Positions 27,227 through 40,229 are shown, numbered from the stretch's first letter. The stretch: 64,000 bases of DNA from Alkalibacterium sp. (GCA_007692455.1 RECC01000036.1:281884-345883); one strand, 5' to 3'. The notes: generated by a model not told the origin, from the sequence alone. Numbers and translations: made by a program.

Positions 27227-28495
27227 ATGATACAAACTATATTAGCTTTTGCACTCGTATTCGGAATCATCGTCATTATTCACGAATTCGGACACTTTTA
27301 TTTTGCAAAAAGAGCCGGAATCCTCGTTAGAGAATTTGCGATAGGATTCGGTCCGAAGATTTTTCATCACCGTAAAGGAGAAACCACTTATACAATAAGA
27401 CTCTTACCTGTGGGCGGCTATGTACGTATGGCCGGCTATGAAGAAGAAGCCGATATTCGTCCCGGTATGTCTGTACAGTTGACACTGGATGAGGATGAAA
27501 AGGTATCGCAAATTGATTTGCAGTCAAAAGAAGGCAACCTGGATACGATACCCCTGGAAGTGACCTCATTTAATTTTGACGATGATTTATTTATAGCAGG
27601 TCGTGTTGGTTTTGAAGAAACGGATCAGGTATTCAAAGTTAACAGAGACGCTCTACTGATTGAAAAAGATGGCACGTTACTCCAGATTGCACCAAAAGAC
27701 CGTCAATTTCAAAGTGCGAGTCTGGGGAACCGTATGATGACGAATTTTGCCGGTCCCATGAATAACTTCATCTTGGCTATTATCGCTTTTACTGTGCTCG
27801 CGTTTATGCAGGGTGGTGTACCGAGTCAGGAGCCTTTAATCGGTGAAATAGAAGAAGGATCTCCAGCTGAACAGGCAGAGCTTGAGCAGGGAGACAGAGT
27901 CCTGTCTATTGATGGAGAAGCTGTTGATTCATGGAATGAAATGGTCACTATAATTCAGCAGCACCCGGGAGAAGACATCACTTTAGAATTTGAAAAACAA
28001 ACCGGTGAAATAATGGAAGAGACAGTTCAACCTGAAGCAGTTGAGGTTGAAACCCAGACTATTGGTCGAATCGGCATACAAGCATACATTGATGACAGTC
28101 TGTCTTCTAAATTAACATTTGGCTTTACAGAAACACTCTTTATCGTTACGCAAATTTTCACACTGCTGGCGTCCTTCTTTACCGGCGGATTCAGTGTGGA
28201 TCAACTGGGAGGACCCGTTGCTATTTACGCAACGACAGAAGCTGTTGTACAGGCAGGGGCCTTTGGTTTAATCAGCTGGATTGGATTTTTGAGTGTTAAC
28301 CTGGGTATTATGAATCTTCTGCCTATTCCTGCTCTAGACGGAGGAAAACTTCTACTCAATGTTATTGAAGGGATACGAGGAAGACCGATCAGCCAGGAAA
28401 AAGAGGGCTACATTACGTTAATTGGTGTTCTTTTCTTGTTAATACTCATGCTTCTGGTTACATGGAACGATATACAGACATTCTTTTTAAATTAA
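27227..28495 (+). CDS. rseP: Site-2 intramembrane zinc metalloprotease RseP/RasP (Eep)
   Basis: Membrane protease that cleaves signal peptides, anti-sigma factors and peptide-pheromone precursors within the membrane; 422 residues. The zinc motif HEFGH is at 19-23 in the first helix, a PDZ domain is at about 195-270 (GEIEEGSPAEQAELEQGDRV), and the second metal site is in NLLPIPALDGGK near residue 365. ATG at 27227 follows GAAGGAGTCTTATT. In Enterococcus the homologue Eep makes sex pheromones and resists lysozyme; whether that applies here is unknown. Confidence 0.96.
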   Translation: MIQTILAFALVFGIIVIIHEFGHFYFAKRAGILVREFAIGFGPKIFHHRKGETTYTIRLLPVGGYVRMAGYEEEADIRPGMSVQLTLDEDEKVSQIDLQSKEGNLDTIPLEVTSFNFDDDLFIAGRVGFEETDQVFKVNRDALLIEKDGTLLQIAPKDRQFQSASLGNRMMTNFAGPMNNFILAIIAFTVLAFMQGGVPSQEPLIGEIEEGSPAEQAELEQGDRVLSIDGEAVDSWNEMVTIIQQHPGEDITLEFEKQTGEIMEETVQPEAVEVETQTIGRIGIQAYIDDSLSSKLTFGFTETLFIVTQIFTLLASFFTGGFSVDQLGGPVAIYATTEAVVQAGAFGLISWIGFLSVNLGIMNLLPIPALDGGKLLLNVIEGIRGRPISQEKEGYITLIGVLFLLILMLLVTWNDIQTFFLN

Positions 28496-30226
<1,731 letters not shown>

Positions 30227-30248
30227 AATAACCTAATTGGATGAACAA

Positions 30249-30281
30249 TAAAACTGAGGCAGACTTTTGTCTCAGTTTTCT
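30249..30281 (+). terminator. Intrinsic terminator after proS
   Basis: AAAACTGAG (30250-30258) pairs with CTCAGTTTT (30271-30279), with a further short pairing inside, followed by CTATTC. It separates proS from polC. Confidence 0.75.
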
Positions 30282-30323
30282 ATTCTATACGGGCACTAAT
30301 AGTAAAAGAAAGAAGGCTGTATC

Positions 30324-33300
30324 TTGAGTTTAAATAAATCTGAACTATTTCAAACATTATTAAAGCAGGCTGACTTGGCAATCACTGAAGAAAATGAAAG
30401 ATGGCTGGCAAACGGAGAAGTTGAAACAGTCACAGTCTATAAGAACGAAAAGAAATGGGTTATTCACCTTAACTTTTCAGACATACTGCCCTACAGCCTC
30501 TATCTAGCATTAATCAATTCACTAAAAAAAGCCTTTCATTCAATAAAAACTGTGTCAGTCGTAATCCGGACCAGTGAGCCGCAAGTGTCAACTGAAAAAG
30601 TAAAGGCATACTGGCAGCTGGCCTGTCAGCTAAGTGAGGTAGATTCTCCCATATGCAACCAGACACTTGCTGAAAATTTCCCTCGAAAAGAAGCGAATAG
30701 ATGGGTTTTTCCTATTGATCAGGAACTGACATTTGAAAAATATGATAAGGAATTTTTACCTCAAATTTCGAGGGCATATCAAATGTTTGGCTTCCCGAGT
30801 AACTTTTCGATAAATGCATTTGTAGATCAGAAGGCCAGCGAAACAAAAATGAATGAATTTAAGGTCCAGAAAGAAGAAAATGATCAGCAGCTGGCTAAGG
30901 AATACACTAAACTGTTTGAATCAGTTGAGAAGAAAAAGGAAAGTTCCCGACAGGCCGGCCACAGCGGTCCCATTAAGCTGGGGCGTGCCATCGCTTCAAA
31001 CGAAGAGATCACACAGATGATCAGTATCGTTGAAGAAGAAAGACGAGTAACGCTGGAAGGCTATGTTTTCGACAGTGAAGTAAGAGAGCTGCGCTCCGGA
31101 AGGAAATTGCTGCTTCTTAAAATTACTGACTACACGTCGTCTTTTACCTGCAAGCGGTTCTCCAATAATGAGCAGGATGAAGCAGTTTTCGAGGCAATAA
31201 AAGCGGGGATGTGGGTCAAAGTCCGGGGAAGCATTCAGGAAGACACCTTTATGAGAGATTTAGTCATGAATGTGCAGGACATTATGCAGACCTTTCATGA
31301 TGAAAGAAAAGACAGCTATGAAGGAGAAAAGAAACGTATTGAGCTGCATGCCCATACCAACATGAGCCAGATGGATGCCATACCTGCTGCCGGCGACCTG
31401 ATTGAGCAGGCAGCAAAGTTTGGTCATGAAGCGATTGCGATAACAGACCACGGTGTTGGACAATCCTATCCCGAGGCGCACTCCGCGGGTGAAAAACATG
31501 GTGTGAAAGTCATTTACGGACTCGAAGCAAACCTTGTAGATGACGGGGTTCCCATCGCCTACAATGAGGCACATTTGAATTTAAATGAATCAACCTATGT
31601 GGTCTTTGACGTGGAGACTACCGGCTTATCCGCAATCTATGACAATATCATCGAGCTGGCAGGCGTTAAACTGTATAAAGGAAACGTCATTGAAGAGTTT
31701 CAGGAGTTTATCGATCCCGGTCATCCTTTGTCGGACACGACAGTTCAGCTGACAGGAATCACTGATGATATGGTCAGGGGTTCGAAAACCGAAAAGGAAG
31801 TTCTGAGTTTATTCAAGACATTTACCGAAGACACAATCCTGGTTGCCCACAATGCTTCATTTGACATGGGCTTTTTGAACACGGCATATAAAAAGCACGG
31901 CTTGGATGCTTCAAAACTGCCAGTTATCGATACATTAGAATTTTCACGCTTTATTAATCCGTCATTTAAAAGCCATCGTTTGAATACGCTAGCCAAACGA
32001 TTTAAAGTCAATCTCGAACAGCATCACCGGGCCATTTATGATGCGCAGACCACAGGGAATTTATTGTGGATTTTTGTTAAGAAAGCGCAGGAAGAATACA
32101 ATATTCAGTTTCATGATGAACTGAATCAGTACATGGGAGGCGGGGATGCTTATAAACGTTCCCGACCTAGCCATGTAACCTTATGGGCCAGCTCACAGGC
32201 CGGTCTGAAAAACTTATTCAAAATTATTTCCGGTTCTCTGATTAATTATTTCTATCGAGTTCCCAGACTTCCTCGGTCATTTCTTGAGAAATACAGAGAG
32301 GGTATTTTAGTCGGCTCTGGCTGTGCAAGTGGAGAGGTCTTTGAAGCGATGATGCAAAAAGGATATGAAGAGGCCAAAGAAAAAGCAGGCTATTACGACT
32401 ATCTTGAGATCATGCCTAAGGAAGCCTACAGTGACCTGATAGCCCGAGAACTTGTGAGAAACGAATCGGACCTGGAAGACATTATAAAAAATATCATCAA
32501 GCTGGGTGAAGAGCTGAATATCCCGGTAATTGCGACGGGGAATGTGCATTATATTCATCCTGAAGATTCTGTATATAGGGACATTCTATTGGAAACACAA
32601 AACTCTTCCTCGGTATCCGACAGAGAAAATCCGGCAGTCCACTTTCGGACAACAGATGAAATGCTGGAAAGTTTTTCCTTCCTTGGTCAAGAGAAGGCAC
32701 AAGAGCTGGTAATAGACAATCCGCATAAGTTAAACAAAGTGATTGACAACGACATTACTCCTGTGAAAAAGGAGCTGTACACCCCTAAGATGGAAGGGGC
32801 CGAAGAAGAGATTCGTCAGATGAGCTATGACATGGCTCACAGTCTTTATGGCGACCCATTACCCGAAATAATTGAAGCAAGACTGGAGAAAGAATTGGAT
32901 AGTATTATAGGTAATGGCTTCTCGGTTATCTACCTCATCTCGCAAAAGCTGGTGCACAAGAGTATCGAAGACGGCTACCTGGTTGGTTCCAGGGGGTCCG
33001 TCGGTTCCAGTTTTGTGGCGACAATGACAGGAATAACGGAAGTTAATCCAATGCCGCCGCATTACCGCTGCAAGAGTTGTAAATATTCCGAGTTTTTTAC
33101 TGGAGGAGAAGTCGGTTCCGGCTTTGACCTTCCGGATAAAGCTTGTCCGAATTGCGGTTCTGATTTATACCGTGACGGACATGATATTCCATTCGAAACA
33201 TTTTTAGGCTTCAAAGGGGATAAAGTTCCCGATATTGATTTAAACTTTTCTGGGGAATACCAGGCAACGGCTCACCACTATACAAAAGAACTGTTCGGAG

Positions 33301-34655
33301 AAGATTATGTCTTTCGTGCAGGTACAATTGGTACTATCGCTGATCGGACGGCATTCGGTTATGTAAAAGGATACGAACGTGATCACCAGCTTCATTACCG
33401 TTCGGCAGAAGTGGACCGCTTGTCTAAAGGTCTGACTGGAGTCAAGCGAACAACGGGCCAACACCCGGGTGGGATTATTGTTATACCAGACTACATGGAT
33501 GTGTATGATTTCTCTCCCATTCAATTTCCGGCAGATGATAAGGAATCGAAATGGAAGACAACACACTTTGATTTCCATTCGATTCATGACAACGTACTGA
33601 AGCTCGATATCCTGGGTCACGATGATCCGACAATGATTCGCATGCTTCAAGATTTATCTGGACTGAATCCTTTAGATATCCCAGTGAATGATCCGGATGT
33701 CATGAAGCTCTTCAGTGGGACAGAAGTTCTGGGTGTTTCTGAAAATCAGATTTTATCTAAAACAGGGACGCTTGGCGTACCGGAGTTTGGAACGCGATTT
33801 GTCCGACAGATGCTGGAACAGACCAAACCCACCACATTCGCCGAGCTGCTTCAGATATCCGGTTTGTCACACGGAACTGATGTATGGCTGGGGAATGCCG
33901 AAGAACTGATTCGTCTGCATAACATACCGCTTGCGGAAGTAATCGGCTGTCGAGATGACATCATGGTGTATTTGCAGCATCAGGGACTTGAAGATGATGT
34001 AGCCTTTAAGATTATGGAACACGTGAGAAAAGGCAGGGGCATACCGGATGACTGGCAGGCAGCGATGAGAGAAGAGGATGTGCCGGAATGGTACATTGAT
34101 TCCTGCCTGAAAATCAAGTATATGTTCCCTAAAGCCCACGCCACAGCCTATGTGCTGATGGCTCTAAGAGTGGCTTACTTTAAAGTACACTATCCTTTGT
34201 ATTACTACGCTGCGTATTTTTCTATCCGTGCAGGCGATTTTGATCTGGAAGCGATGTGTCAGGGGAAAGATGCTATCAAGTCGCGCATGAAGGAAATCTC
34301 TGAAAAGGGAATGGACGCAACAGCGAAAGACAAAAACCTACTGACTGTACTGGAACTTGCAAACGAGATGGTTGAAAGGGGCTATTCATTTAAAATGGTT
34401 GATCTCTATAAGTCACATGCTTCTGACTTCACCATTGAAGAGAATGCCTTGATTGCTCCATTCCGTGCTGTTCCGTCACTTGGTGGCAGCGTGGCCAATG
34501 CCATAGTTGATGCGAGAAAAGATGAGCCGTTTTTATCTAAAGAGGATCTTTCTCGAAGAGGAAAAGTGTCCAAAACGGTTATGGAGTATCTGGACGCAAA
34601 CAATGCTTTGCAAGGTCTTCCTGACGAAAACCAGTTGTCTTTATTTGATATATAG
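30324..34655 (+). CDS. polC: DNA polymerase III subunit alpha, PolC type
   Basis: Main replicative polymerase of low-GC Gram-positives; 1443 residues. An OB-fold region is near 240-320. The PHP domain ([14 protein letters not shown]) is split by the 3'-5' proofreading domain, whose ExoI motif FDVETTGLS is at about 428. A zinc finger (CKSC and CPNC) lies near 915-945, and the polymerase active site [11 protein letters not shown] is near 970. Start TTG at 30324 has AGAAGG about 9 nt upstream. It is usually downstream of proS in Bacilli, as here, but in its own unit after a terminator. Confidence 0.98.
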   Translation: MSLNKSELFQTLLKQADLAITEENERWLANGEVETVTVYKNEKKWVIHLNFSDILPYSLYLALINSLKKAFHSIKTVSVVIRTSEPQVSTEKVKAYWQLACQLSEVDSPICNQTLAENFPRKEANRWVFPIDQELTFEKYDKEFLPQISRAYQMFGFPSNFSINAFVDQKASETKMNEFKVQKEENDQQLAKEYTKLFESVEKKKESSRQAGHSGPIKLGRAIASNEEITQMISIVEEERRVTLEGYVFDSEVRELRSGRKLLLLKITDYTSSFTCKRFSNNEQDEAVFEAIKAGMWVKVRGSIQEDTFMRDLVMNVQDIMQTFHDERKDSYEGEKKRIELHAHTNMSQMDAIPAAGDLIEQAAKFGHEAIAITDHGVGQSYPEAHSAGEKHGVKVIYGLEANLVDDGVPIAYNEAHLNLNESTYVVFDVETTGLSAIYDNIIELAGVKLYKGNVIEEFQEFIDPGHPLSDTTVQLTGITDDMVRGSKTEKEVLSLFKTFTEDTILVAHNASFDMGFLNTAYKKHGLDASKLPVIDTLEFSRFINPSFKSHRLNTLAKRFKVNLEQHHRAIYDAQTTGNLLWIFVKKAQEEYNIQFHDELNQYMGGGDAYKRSRPSHVTLWASSQAGLKNLFKIISGSLINYFYRVPRLPRSFLEKYREGILVGSGCASGEVFEAMMQKGYEEAKEKAGYYDYLEIMPKEAYSDLIARELVRNESDLEDIIKNIIKLGEELNIPVIATGNVHYIHPEDSVYRDILLETQNSSSVSDRENPAVHFRTTDEMLESFSFLGQEKAQELVIDNPHKLNKVIDNDITPVKKELYTPKMEGAEEEIRQMSYDMAHSLYGDPLPEIIEARLEKELDSIIGNGFSVIYLISQKLVHKSIEDGYLVGSRGSVGSSFVATMTGITEVNPMPPHYRCKSCKYSEFFTGGEVGSGFDLPDKACPNCGSDLYRDGHDIPFETFLGFKGDKVPDIDLNFSGEYQATAHHYTKELFGEDYVFRAGTIGTIADRTAFGYVKGYERDHQLHYRSAEVDRLSKGLTGVKRTTGQHPGGIIVIPDYMDVYDFSPIQFPADDKESKWKTTHFDFHSIHDNVLKLDILGHDDPTMIRMLQDLSGLNPLDIPVNDPDVMKLFSGTEVLGVSENQILSKTGTLGVPEFGTRFVRQMLEQTKPTTFAELLQISGLSHGTDVWLGNAEELIRLHNIPLAEVIGCRDDIMVYLQHQGLEDDVAFKIMEHVRKGRGIPDDWQAAMREEDVPEWYIDSCLKIKYMFPKAHATAYVLMALRVAYFKVHYPLYYYAAYFSIRAGDFDLEAMCQGKDAIKSRMKEISEKGMDATAKDKNLLTVLELANEMVERGYSFKMVDLYKSHASDFTIEENALIAPFRAVPSLGGSVANAIVDARKDEPFLSKEDLSRRGKVSKTVMEYLDANNALQGLPDENQLSLFDI

Positions 34656-34671
34656 GTTATATGTCTTAAAG

Positions 34672-34700
34672 TTGCTATAAGACAGGTATTATGGTACACT
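34672..34700 (+). promoter_or_regulatory. Promoter of the rimP-nusA operon
   Basis: TTGCTA (34672-34677), 17 bp, then TACACT (34695-34700) preceded by TGg. It lies between polC and a strong terminator hairpin. Confidence 0.6.
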
Positions 34701-34730
34701 AAGTAACGAATCGAGCGAGATAGACCGTGT

Positions 34731-34760
34731 AAAGAGTGAGCGAATCCGCTCACTCTTTTT
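34731..34760 (+). terminator. Terminator hairpin in the rimP leader
   Basis: AAAGAGTGAGCG (34731-34742) pairs perfectly with CGCTCACTCTTT (34747-34758) across AATC, then further T. It sits 31 bp after the -10 and 59 bp before rimP, so it either ends polC or attenuates the nusA operon. Confidence 0.85.
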
Positions 34761-34818
34761 CACAGCCTTGATGAATGCTGCAGAAGTGCGTACTCATTTG
34801 AGAGGAGAGTGACTGTAT

Positions 34819-35289
34819 TTGAATACTATAGATAAAGTAAAATCACTAACTGAACCTATTGCAGAAGACCTGGGTTATGAATTAGTAGATGTTGAATATG
34901 TAAAAGAAGGTAAGAACTGGTTTTTACGATTGTATATTGATAAAGATAAAGGTGTTGACCTGGATGACTGTGCAGTCTTCAGTGAAAAAGTTGGAGAAAA
35001 GCTGGATGCTATTGAGCCGGACCCTATTCCACATGCTTATTATCTGGAAGTATCATCGCCGGGAGCTGAACGTCCGCTGAATTCGGATGAAGACATCAAA
35101 AAAGCGGTAGGCAAATATATAAACGTCAAACTGAATGCGCAGATAGACGGACAGGAAATGTATGAAGGTCATTTGCAGTCTTTCGATGGCGAAACTCTTG
35201 TGATGGAAGTCCAGATAAAAGCCAGAAAGAAAATGATTGAACTGCCTCGCAATCGTGTAACTAAAGCCCGATTAGCAGTTGAGTTTTAA
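34819..35289 (+). CDS. rimP: Ribosome maturation factor RimP
   Basis: A 156-residue protein needed for 30S maturation, first gene of the nusA operon as in most bacteria. The N-terminal domain carries LGYELVDVEYVKEGKNWFLR and IDKDKGVDLDDC, and the YYLEVSSPGAERPL motif precedes the SH3-like C-terminal domain. Start TTG at 34819 has AGAGGAGAG 9 nt upstream. nusA follows after 37 bp. Confidence 0.95.
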   Translation: MNTIDKVKSLTEPIAEDLGYELVDVEYVKEGKNWFLRLYIDKDKGVDLDDCAVFSEKVGEKLDAIEPDPIPHAYYLEVSSPGAERPLNSDEDIKKAVGKYINVKLNAQIDGQEMYEGHLQSFDGETLVMEVQIKARKKMIELPRNRVTKARLAVEF

Positions 35290-35326
35290 ATTGATTTACA
35301 TGAAAACCGAATAAAGGAGACATAAA

Positions 35327-36751
35327 ATGAGTAAAGAATTAGCAGCCGCTCTTGAAACACTTGAAAAAGAAAAAGGCATTTCCAAAGAAATAGTCATTGA
35401 TGCATTGGAAGCGGCACTCGTATCTGCTTACAAGCGAAATTACGGTACATCTCAGAACGTAGAGGTTATCTTTGATGAAGAAAATGGTGATATTACTGTC
35501 AACCAAGTCAAAGAAGTAGTTGAAGATGTATATGACTCTCAGCTTGAGGTAAGCCTGGAAGAAGCAAGAGAAAGAAACAAAGCATACGAAGTAGGAGACA
35601 AAATCAAGTTTGAAGTCACACCTAAGAACTTCGGTCGTATTGCGGCTCAGACTGCCAAACAGGTAATCATGCAGCGTATGCGTGAAGCGGAAAGATCAAT
35701 TATTTACAATGAATACATTGCCTACGCAGATGATTTGATGACGGGGACAGTGGAACGTCAGGACAGCAAATTTATCTATGTTAATTTAGGAAAAGTTGAA
35801 GCTGTCTTGTCTAAAAGAGATCAGATTGAAAACGAGACATATGCAACTCATGACCGCATAAAAGTTTATGTGAGTAATGTGGAGAACTCAACAAAGGGTC
35901 CTCAAGTATTTGTTTCACGTACGCACCCTAATTTAATCAAGCGCCTGTTTGAACAGGAAGTACCTGAAATCTACGACGGGATTGTCGAAATCGTCTCAAT
36001 TGCCAGAGAAGCAGGAGATCGTTCTAAAATTGCGGTGACATCCAAAGATGAGAATGTTGACCCGGTTGGAACCTGTGTTGGTCCTAAAGGGACACGTGTT
36101 CAAGCTATTGTGAATGAACTGAATGGCGAAAATATGGATATTGTCGAATGGGACAAAGATCCGGCTGTATTTATTAAAAATGCGTTGAACCCCGCTCAAG
36201 TTGTCGATGTTCAGTTTGATAAAAACCAGCACTCATGCGTCATTGTCGTGCCGGATTACCAGCTGTCACTAGCTATTGGTAAACGTGGACAGAATGTGCG
36301 TCTAGCTGCAAAACTGACTGGATTCAAGATTGATATTAAATCCGAATCTGACATGGAAGCAATGGAAGAGCAGGCAGTAGAGTTGGAAGAAGATTCCTTT
36401 TTCGATGCTTTGAATGAAGGCGAAGAAACTGCAGAACAAGAAGTTGATCAGCTGACAGATGCTCCCTCCTTGTTTGAGGAAGAAGAAACAGTTGAGGAAC
36501 TGGATGATGAGGGTACAACATCAACAGACGATGCCTCCGTTTTTGCGGAAGCAGGCAGTCAGACTGATGACCAGCCTGGAGAACCAGTTATGGATACTGA
36601 CTTTCAGACGGGTGAATTGAATCCTGATGAGGCAGAAGACTTAATAGAATTTGCCGAAGAAAGAGACAATAGTGGTGAAGAAGAGGCTGTCGATGCTACA
36701 ATCGAAGAAATTGATGAAGCCACATTTTCAGAAGACGAAAGCGAAGACTAG
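35327..36751 (+). CDS. nusA: Transcription termination/antitermination factor NusA, with acidic tail
   Basis: RNA polymerase-binding factor of 474 residues. The N-terminal domain (about 1-125) is followed by S1 (about 133-200, DDLMTGTVERQDSKFIYVNL) and two KH domains (VGPKGTRVQAI and LAIGKRGQNVRLAAK). From about residue 343 the protein has a long tail dominated by Glu and Asp with no basic stretch, roughly 100 residues more than the about 370 of Bacillus. The tail is unlike the HhH acidic repeats of Escherichia NusA and looks disordered. ATG at 35327 follows AAAGGAGACATAAA. Confidence 0.95.
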   Translation: MSKELAAALETLEKEKGISKEIVIDALEAALVSAYKRNYGTSQNVEVIFDEENGDITVNQVKEVVEDVYDSQLEVSLEEARERNKAYEVGDKIKFEVTPKNFGRIAAQTAKQVIMQRMREAERSIIYNEYIAYADDLMTGTVERQDSKFIYVNLGKVEAVLSKRDQIENETYATHDRIKVYVSNVENSTKGPQVFVSRTHPNLIKRLFEQEVPEIYDGIVEIVSIAREAGDRSKIAVTSKDENVDPVGTCVGPKGTRVQAIVNELNGENMDIVEWDKDPAVFIKNALNPAQVVDVQFDKNQHSCVIVVPDYQLSLAIGKRGQNVRLAAKLTGFKIDIKSESDMEAMEEQAVELEEDSFFDALNEGEETAEQEVDQLTDAPSLFEEEETVEELDDEGTTSTDDASVFAEAGSQTDDQPGEPVMDTDFQTGELNPDEAEDLIEFAEERDNSGEEEAVDATIEEIDEATFSEDESED

Positions 36752-36775
36752 TCATAACAGGTAAGGTGGGTAAAA

Positions 36776-37072
36776 ATGCAGAAGCGTAAAATACCAATGA
36801 GAAAATGTATAGCTTCTGGTGAAATGAAGCCTAAAAAAGAAATGGTCCGGATTGTCAGAGATAAGGAAGGACAGGTTTCTATTGATCCGACCGGCAAGAA
36901 AAATGGCCGCGGAGCATACATTTCGTTAGATGCTGACCTTGTTAATAAAGCGAGAAAAAAAGAAATGGTTAACCAGGCACTTAATGCGTCAGTTGAAGAA
37001 GAGTTCTACAATGAATTGCTGGAATATATAGAATATAGAAAAGCAAGAATGGAAATTGAAAATGAACAATAA
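36776..37072 (+). CDS. rnpM: YlxR/RnpM family RNA-binding protein (DUF448)
   Basis: A 98-residue basic protein. RKCIASGEMKPKKEMVRIVR and the GKKNGRGAYISLDADLV loop are the DUF448 signatures. In Bacillus the YlxR protein, renamed RnpM, modulates RNase P activity. It lies between nusA and ylxQ as in other Firmicutes. TAAGGTGGGTAAAA precedes the ATG. The end overlaps ylxQ by 11 bp. Confidence 0.93.
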   Translation: MQKRKIPMRKCIASGEMKPKKEMVRIVRDKEGQVSIDPTGKKNGRGAYISLDADLVNKARKKEMVNQALNASVEEEFYNELLEYIEYRKARMEIENEQ

Positions 37073-37361
37073 ACAGCGTGCCTTAAATCTGATTGGGATG
37101 GCTCAAAGAGCAGGCCAGTTAACATCGGGTGAATCTTTAGTTCTCAAAGCAATCCGCTCAGGTCAGGCCAAACTGGTTGTACTGGCTTCTGATGCCAGTG
37201 ATAATGCAAGAAAACAATTTTTGAATAAGTGTGAGTATTATGATGTAGTGATAGACACATCATTTTCTCGAGAAGAGATTTCTCACGCTTTGGGGAAGGA
37301 ACGAACAGTATGCGCCCTTTTAGATAAAGGCTTTGTGCATTCCCTTCAAAAATTGCTATAA
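37062..37361 (+). CDS. ylxQ: YlxQ family L7Ae/L30e-fold ribosomal-like protein
   Basis: A 99-residue protein of the L7Ae family (QRALNLIGMAQRAGQLTSGE, then LVVLASDASDNARKQFLNKC), a fold that binds kink-turn RNA. Its exact role in Firmicutes is not settled. ATG at 37062 lies inside the end of rnpM, so translation is coupled; a TTG at 37056 is an alternative. infB starts 21 bp downstream. Confidence 0.9.
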   Translation: MNNKQRALNLIGMAQRAGQLTSGESLVLKAIRSGQAKLVVLASDASDNARKQFLNKCEYYDVVIDTSFSREEISHALGKERTVCALLDKGFVHSLQKLL

Positions 37362-37382
37362 AATGAAGTGGAAGGTGATTAA

Positions 37383-39767
37383 ATGGGCAAATTAAGAGTG
37401 TATGAATTCGCTAAAGAAAATAATGTGCCAAGCAAGAAAGTTCTGGATGCAGCAAAGGGACTGGGGATCAACTACAGTAGTCACATGTCTTCAATGAGTG
37501 ACGGGGACGTTCCCAAACTTAAGCAGGCGTTAACCGCACCGGCTAAAGAACAGAAAAAAACTGAGTCACAACCGCAAAAAAATGTGAAGCAGGCTCAGGA
37601 GAAACCAAAGCAGGCACCGGTAAACCAGAAGAAATCAGCTCCTGCGGATAAAGCAAATGCAAATCAGCGCAGAGATACCAGCAACAAGCAGCAGAAACAA
37701 AATAAGCCTGCTGACAATAGAAACAACAGCAACAAAAAATCGAACGACAGTAAAGGACAATCTAATATAACTAAATCAAATACCAATTCAACTTCAAAAA
37801 CGAATAAGCCCAGCAAATCACAGGACAAAAGTACAGCAGCTGTTCCAAAACGTACAACCGATGAAAAACAAAAGCAGCAGTTTGACAACAAGAAAAAACG
37901 TCATTCCAGACAGCACCGTGGTATCCATGGTGGACCTGGCGGAAGAAGACGCAAAGGCAAAAAGAATCAGCAGAAAGCACAACCGTCCTTAACTCCGCGT
38001 AAGCATAGAGAGTTACCGGAAGTGCTGGAATATACTGATGGCATGACTATTGTTGAACTTGCCAAAAAACTGCACCGAGAGCCTGCAGAAATTGTGAAAA
38101 AACTGTTTATGATGGGTGTCGTAGCCAATCAGAACCAGTCACTTGACAAAGAAACGATTGAACTTTTGGCTGCAGAATACGGAATTGATACAGAAGAAAA
38201 AGTTCAGGTCGATTTGACTGATTTCGATACATTCTTTAACCAGGAACCGGTAGAAGAAAATATGGTGACACGTCCACCAACTGTAACTATTATGGGACAC
38301 GTTGACCACGGTAAAACAACCCTTCTGGATACATTACGTGAGACTAACGTAACCGAAGGAGAAGCTGGCGGTATTACTCAGCACATTGGTGCGTACCAAG
38401 TGGAAGAAAACGGTAAGCTTATTACTTTCCTTGACACACCAGGACACGCTGCCTTCACTACAATGCGTGCACGTGGTGCAGATATCACCGATATTGCCAT
38501 TATCGTAGTGGCAGCTGATGACGGGGTTATGCCTCAGACTGTTGAAGCGATCAATCACGCCAAAGCGGCTGAAGTGCCAATCATTGTGGCGGTAAACAAA
38601 GTTGACAAGCCGGGAGCAAATCCTGACCGTGTCATGCAGGAGTTAACCGAATATGGATTGGTTCCTGAAGATTGGGGCGGCGATACAATCTTCGTGCAGA
38701 TTTCAGCTCTATTTAATCAGAATCTGGATGAACTGCTCGAAATGATTCTTTTAGTTGCCGAAGTTGAAGAATTTAAAGCAGACAATAAGCGCTTAGCAAT
38801 TGGTACCGTTATTGAAGCCCGTCTGGACAAATCAAAAGGCCCTATTGCGACTCTTCTTGTTCAAGGAGGAACACTGCACCAGGGTGAACCGGTTGTTGTA
38901 GGAAACACGTTTGGTCGTGTCCGAACGATGACTAATGATAAAGGCCGACGCGTCAAGTCAGCTGGACCTTCTGCTCCTGTTGAGATTACAGGGCTGAATG
39001 ATACTCCTCAGGCTGGTGACCGCTTCGTTGTCTTCGAAGATGAAAAAACTGCTAGACAAGTAGGGGAAGCTAGAGCTGCAGCTGCAGTTGATGCACAGCG
39101 TTCAACTACGAATAAAGTGACCCTGGAGAACTTGTTTGACAGCCTCGAAGAAGGCGAACTGAAATCAGTTAACGTTATTGTTAAAGCCGACGTACAAGGT
39201 TCAGTTGAAGCACTTGCTGCAAGTCTTGAGAAAATTGAAGTAGAAGGCGTTAAAATCAACATTATTCACACTGGAGTTGGAGCCATCAATGAGAGTGACA
39301 TTACTCTTGCTTCTGCCAGTTCAGCTATTGTAATTGGCTTTAATGTCAGACCTACAATACAGGCGAACGAAAGTGCAGACAGAGAAGAAGTGGACATTCG
39401 TACTCACCGTGTCATTTATGATGCAATTGATGAGATTGAAGCTGCAATGACAGGTATGCTTGATCCTGAATTTGAAGAACAAGTTACCGGGCAAGTCCAA
39501 GTTAGAGAAACGTATAGTGTTTCTAAAATTGGTACGATTGCCGGTTGTTTCGTCACTGATGGTGTTATTAAACGCAACAGTTCAATCCGCTTAGTCAGAA
39601 ATGGTGTAGTGGTGCATGAAGGTGAACTGTCAAGTCTGAAACGCTTTAAAGATGACGCTAAAGAAGTCCGCAAGGGTTATGAATGTGGCTTGACTATTGA
39701 AGGCTATAATGACATCAAAGTCGATGACGTTATTGAAGGATTTGAAATGGTAGAAATTAAACGATAA
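37383..39767 (+). CDS. infB: Translation initiation factor IF-2
   Basis: GTPase that brings fMet-tRNA to the 30S subunit; 794 residues. An IF2_N helical domain (1-50) is followed by a low-complexity segment of Q, K, N, S and P (about 55-190) with a basic patch [11 protein letters not shown] second N domain comes at about 215-265. The G domain has GHVDHGKTT (about 305), DTPGH and NKVDKPG. The C-terminal beta-barrel that binds the initiator tRNA is intact. GGAAGGTGATTAA precedes ATG. Confidence 0.97.
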   Translation: MGKLRVYEFAKENNVPSKKVLDAAKGLGINYSSHMSSMSDGDVPKLKQALTAPAKEQKKTESQPQKNVKQAQEKPKQAPVNQKKSAPADKANANQRRDTSNKQQKQNKPADNRNNSNKKSNDSKGQSNITKSNTNSTSKTNKPSKSQDKSTAAVPKRTTDEKQKQQFDNKKKRHSRQHRGIHGGPGGRRRKGKKNQQKAQPSLTPRKHRELPEVLEYTDGMTIVELAKKLHREPAEIVKKLFMMGVVANQNQSLDKETIELLAAEYGIDTEEKVQVDLTDFDTFFNQEPVEENMVTRPPTVTIMGHVDHGKTTLLDTLRETNVTEGEAGGITQHIGAYQVEENGKLITFLDTPGHAAFTTMRARGADITDIAIIVVAADDGVMPQTVEAINHAKAAEVPIIVAVNKVDKPGANPDRVMQELTEYGLVPEDWGGDTIFVQISALFNQNLDELLEMILLVAEVEEFKADNKRLAIGTVIEARLDKSKGPIATLLVQGGTLHQGEPVVVGNTFGRVRTMTNDKGRRVKSAGPSAPVEITGLNDTPQAGDRFVVFEDEKTARQVGEARAAAAVDAQRSTTNKVTLENLFDSLEEGELKSVNVIVKADVQGSVEALAASLEKIEVEGVKINIIHTGVGAINESDITLASASSAIVIGFNVRPTIQANESADREEVDIRTHRVIYDAIDEIEAAMTGMLDPEFEEQVTGQVQVRETYSVSKIGTIAGCFVTDGVIKRNSSIRLVRNGVVVHEGELSSLKRFKDDAKEVRKGYECGLTIEGYNDIKVDDVIEGFEMVEIKR

Positions 39768-39794
39768 TTTTTTATAGAAGGACAGGTGAATACC

Positions 39795-40151
39795 ATGCCG
39801 AATTATAGAGTAGGTAGAGTATCTCAGGAAATTCAAAAAGAAGTGACGGATATTCTGCGTAAACGAGTAAGAGATCCCCGAGTAGAGGGTGTAACTGTAA
39901 CTGGAGTAGATGTGACTGGTGACTTACAGCAGGCGACTATTTTTTACAGTACTTTGGCTGAAGAAGAAGATAAAGTCAAGGACACTCAACTTGGATTGGA
40001 TAAGGCTACGGGTCTTGTTCGCAAAGAACTGGGTAATCGACTGACTTTGTATAAAACACCGGAACTGACTTTCAAACGCGATGAATCAGTTGCTTATGGA
40101 AGTAAAATAGATGCATTACTCAATCAAATAAAAGACGACCAAGATGAATAA
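39795..40151 (+). CDS. rbfA: Ribosome-binding factor A
   Basis: A 118-residue KH-fold 30S assembly factor. RVGRVSQEIQKEVTDILRKR and RDPRVEGVTVTGVDVTGDLQ are family signatures, and LGNRLTLYKTPELTF holds the conserved helix-strand turn. ATG at 39795 has AGGTGA 5 nt upstream; an in-frame GTG at 39786 overlaps that site. It is the last gene of the nusA operon, with a terminator 36 bp on. Confidence 0.95.
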   Translation: MPNYRVGRVSQEIQKEVTDILRKRVRDPRVEGVTVTGVDVTGDLQQATIFYSTLAEEEDKVKDTQLGLDKATGLVRKELGNRLTLYKTPELTFKRDESVAYGSKIDALLNQIKDDQDE

Positions 40152-40186
40152 GCTTCTCTATGGTATAGTTGGGTAATCAAGTATAA

Positions 40187-40229
40187 AGAAGAGAATCTTT
40201 GTTTCAATACATTGATTCTCTTTTCTTTT
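40187..40229 (+). terminator. Intrinsic terminator after rbfA
   Basis: AAGAGAATC (40189-40197) pairs with GATTCTCTT (40214-40222), followed by TTCTTTT. The loop is 16 nt. Confidence 0.75.

Noticed and set aside
37560..37900. Repetitive A-rich region of infB
   Set aside because: It encodes the low-complexity linker of IF-2 seen in many Firmicutes, not a mobile repeat.
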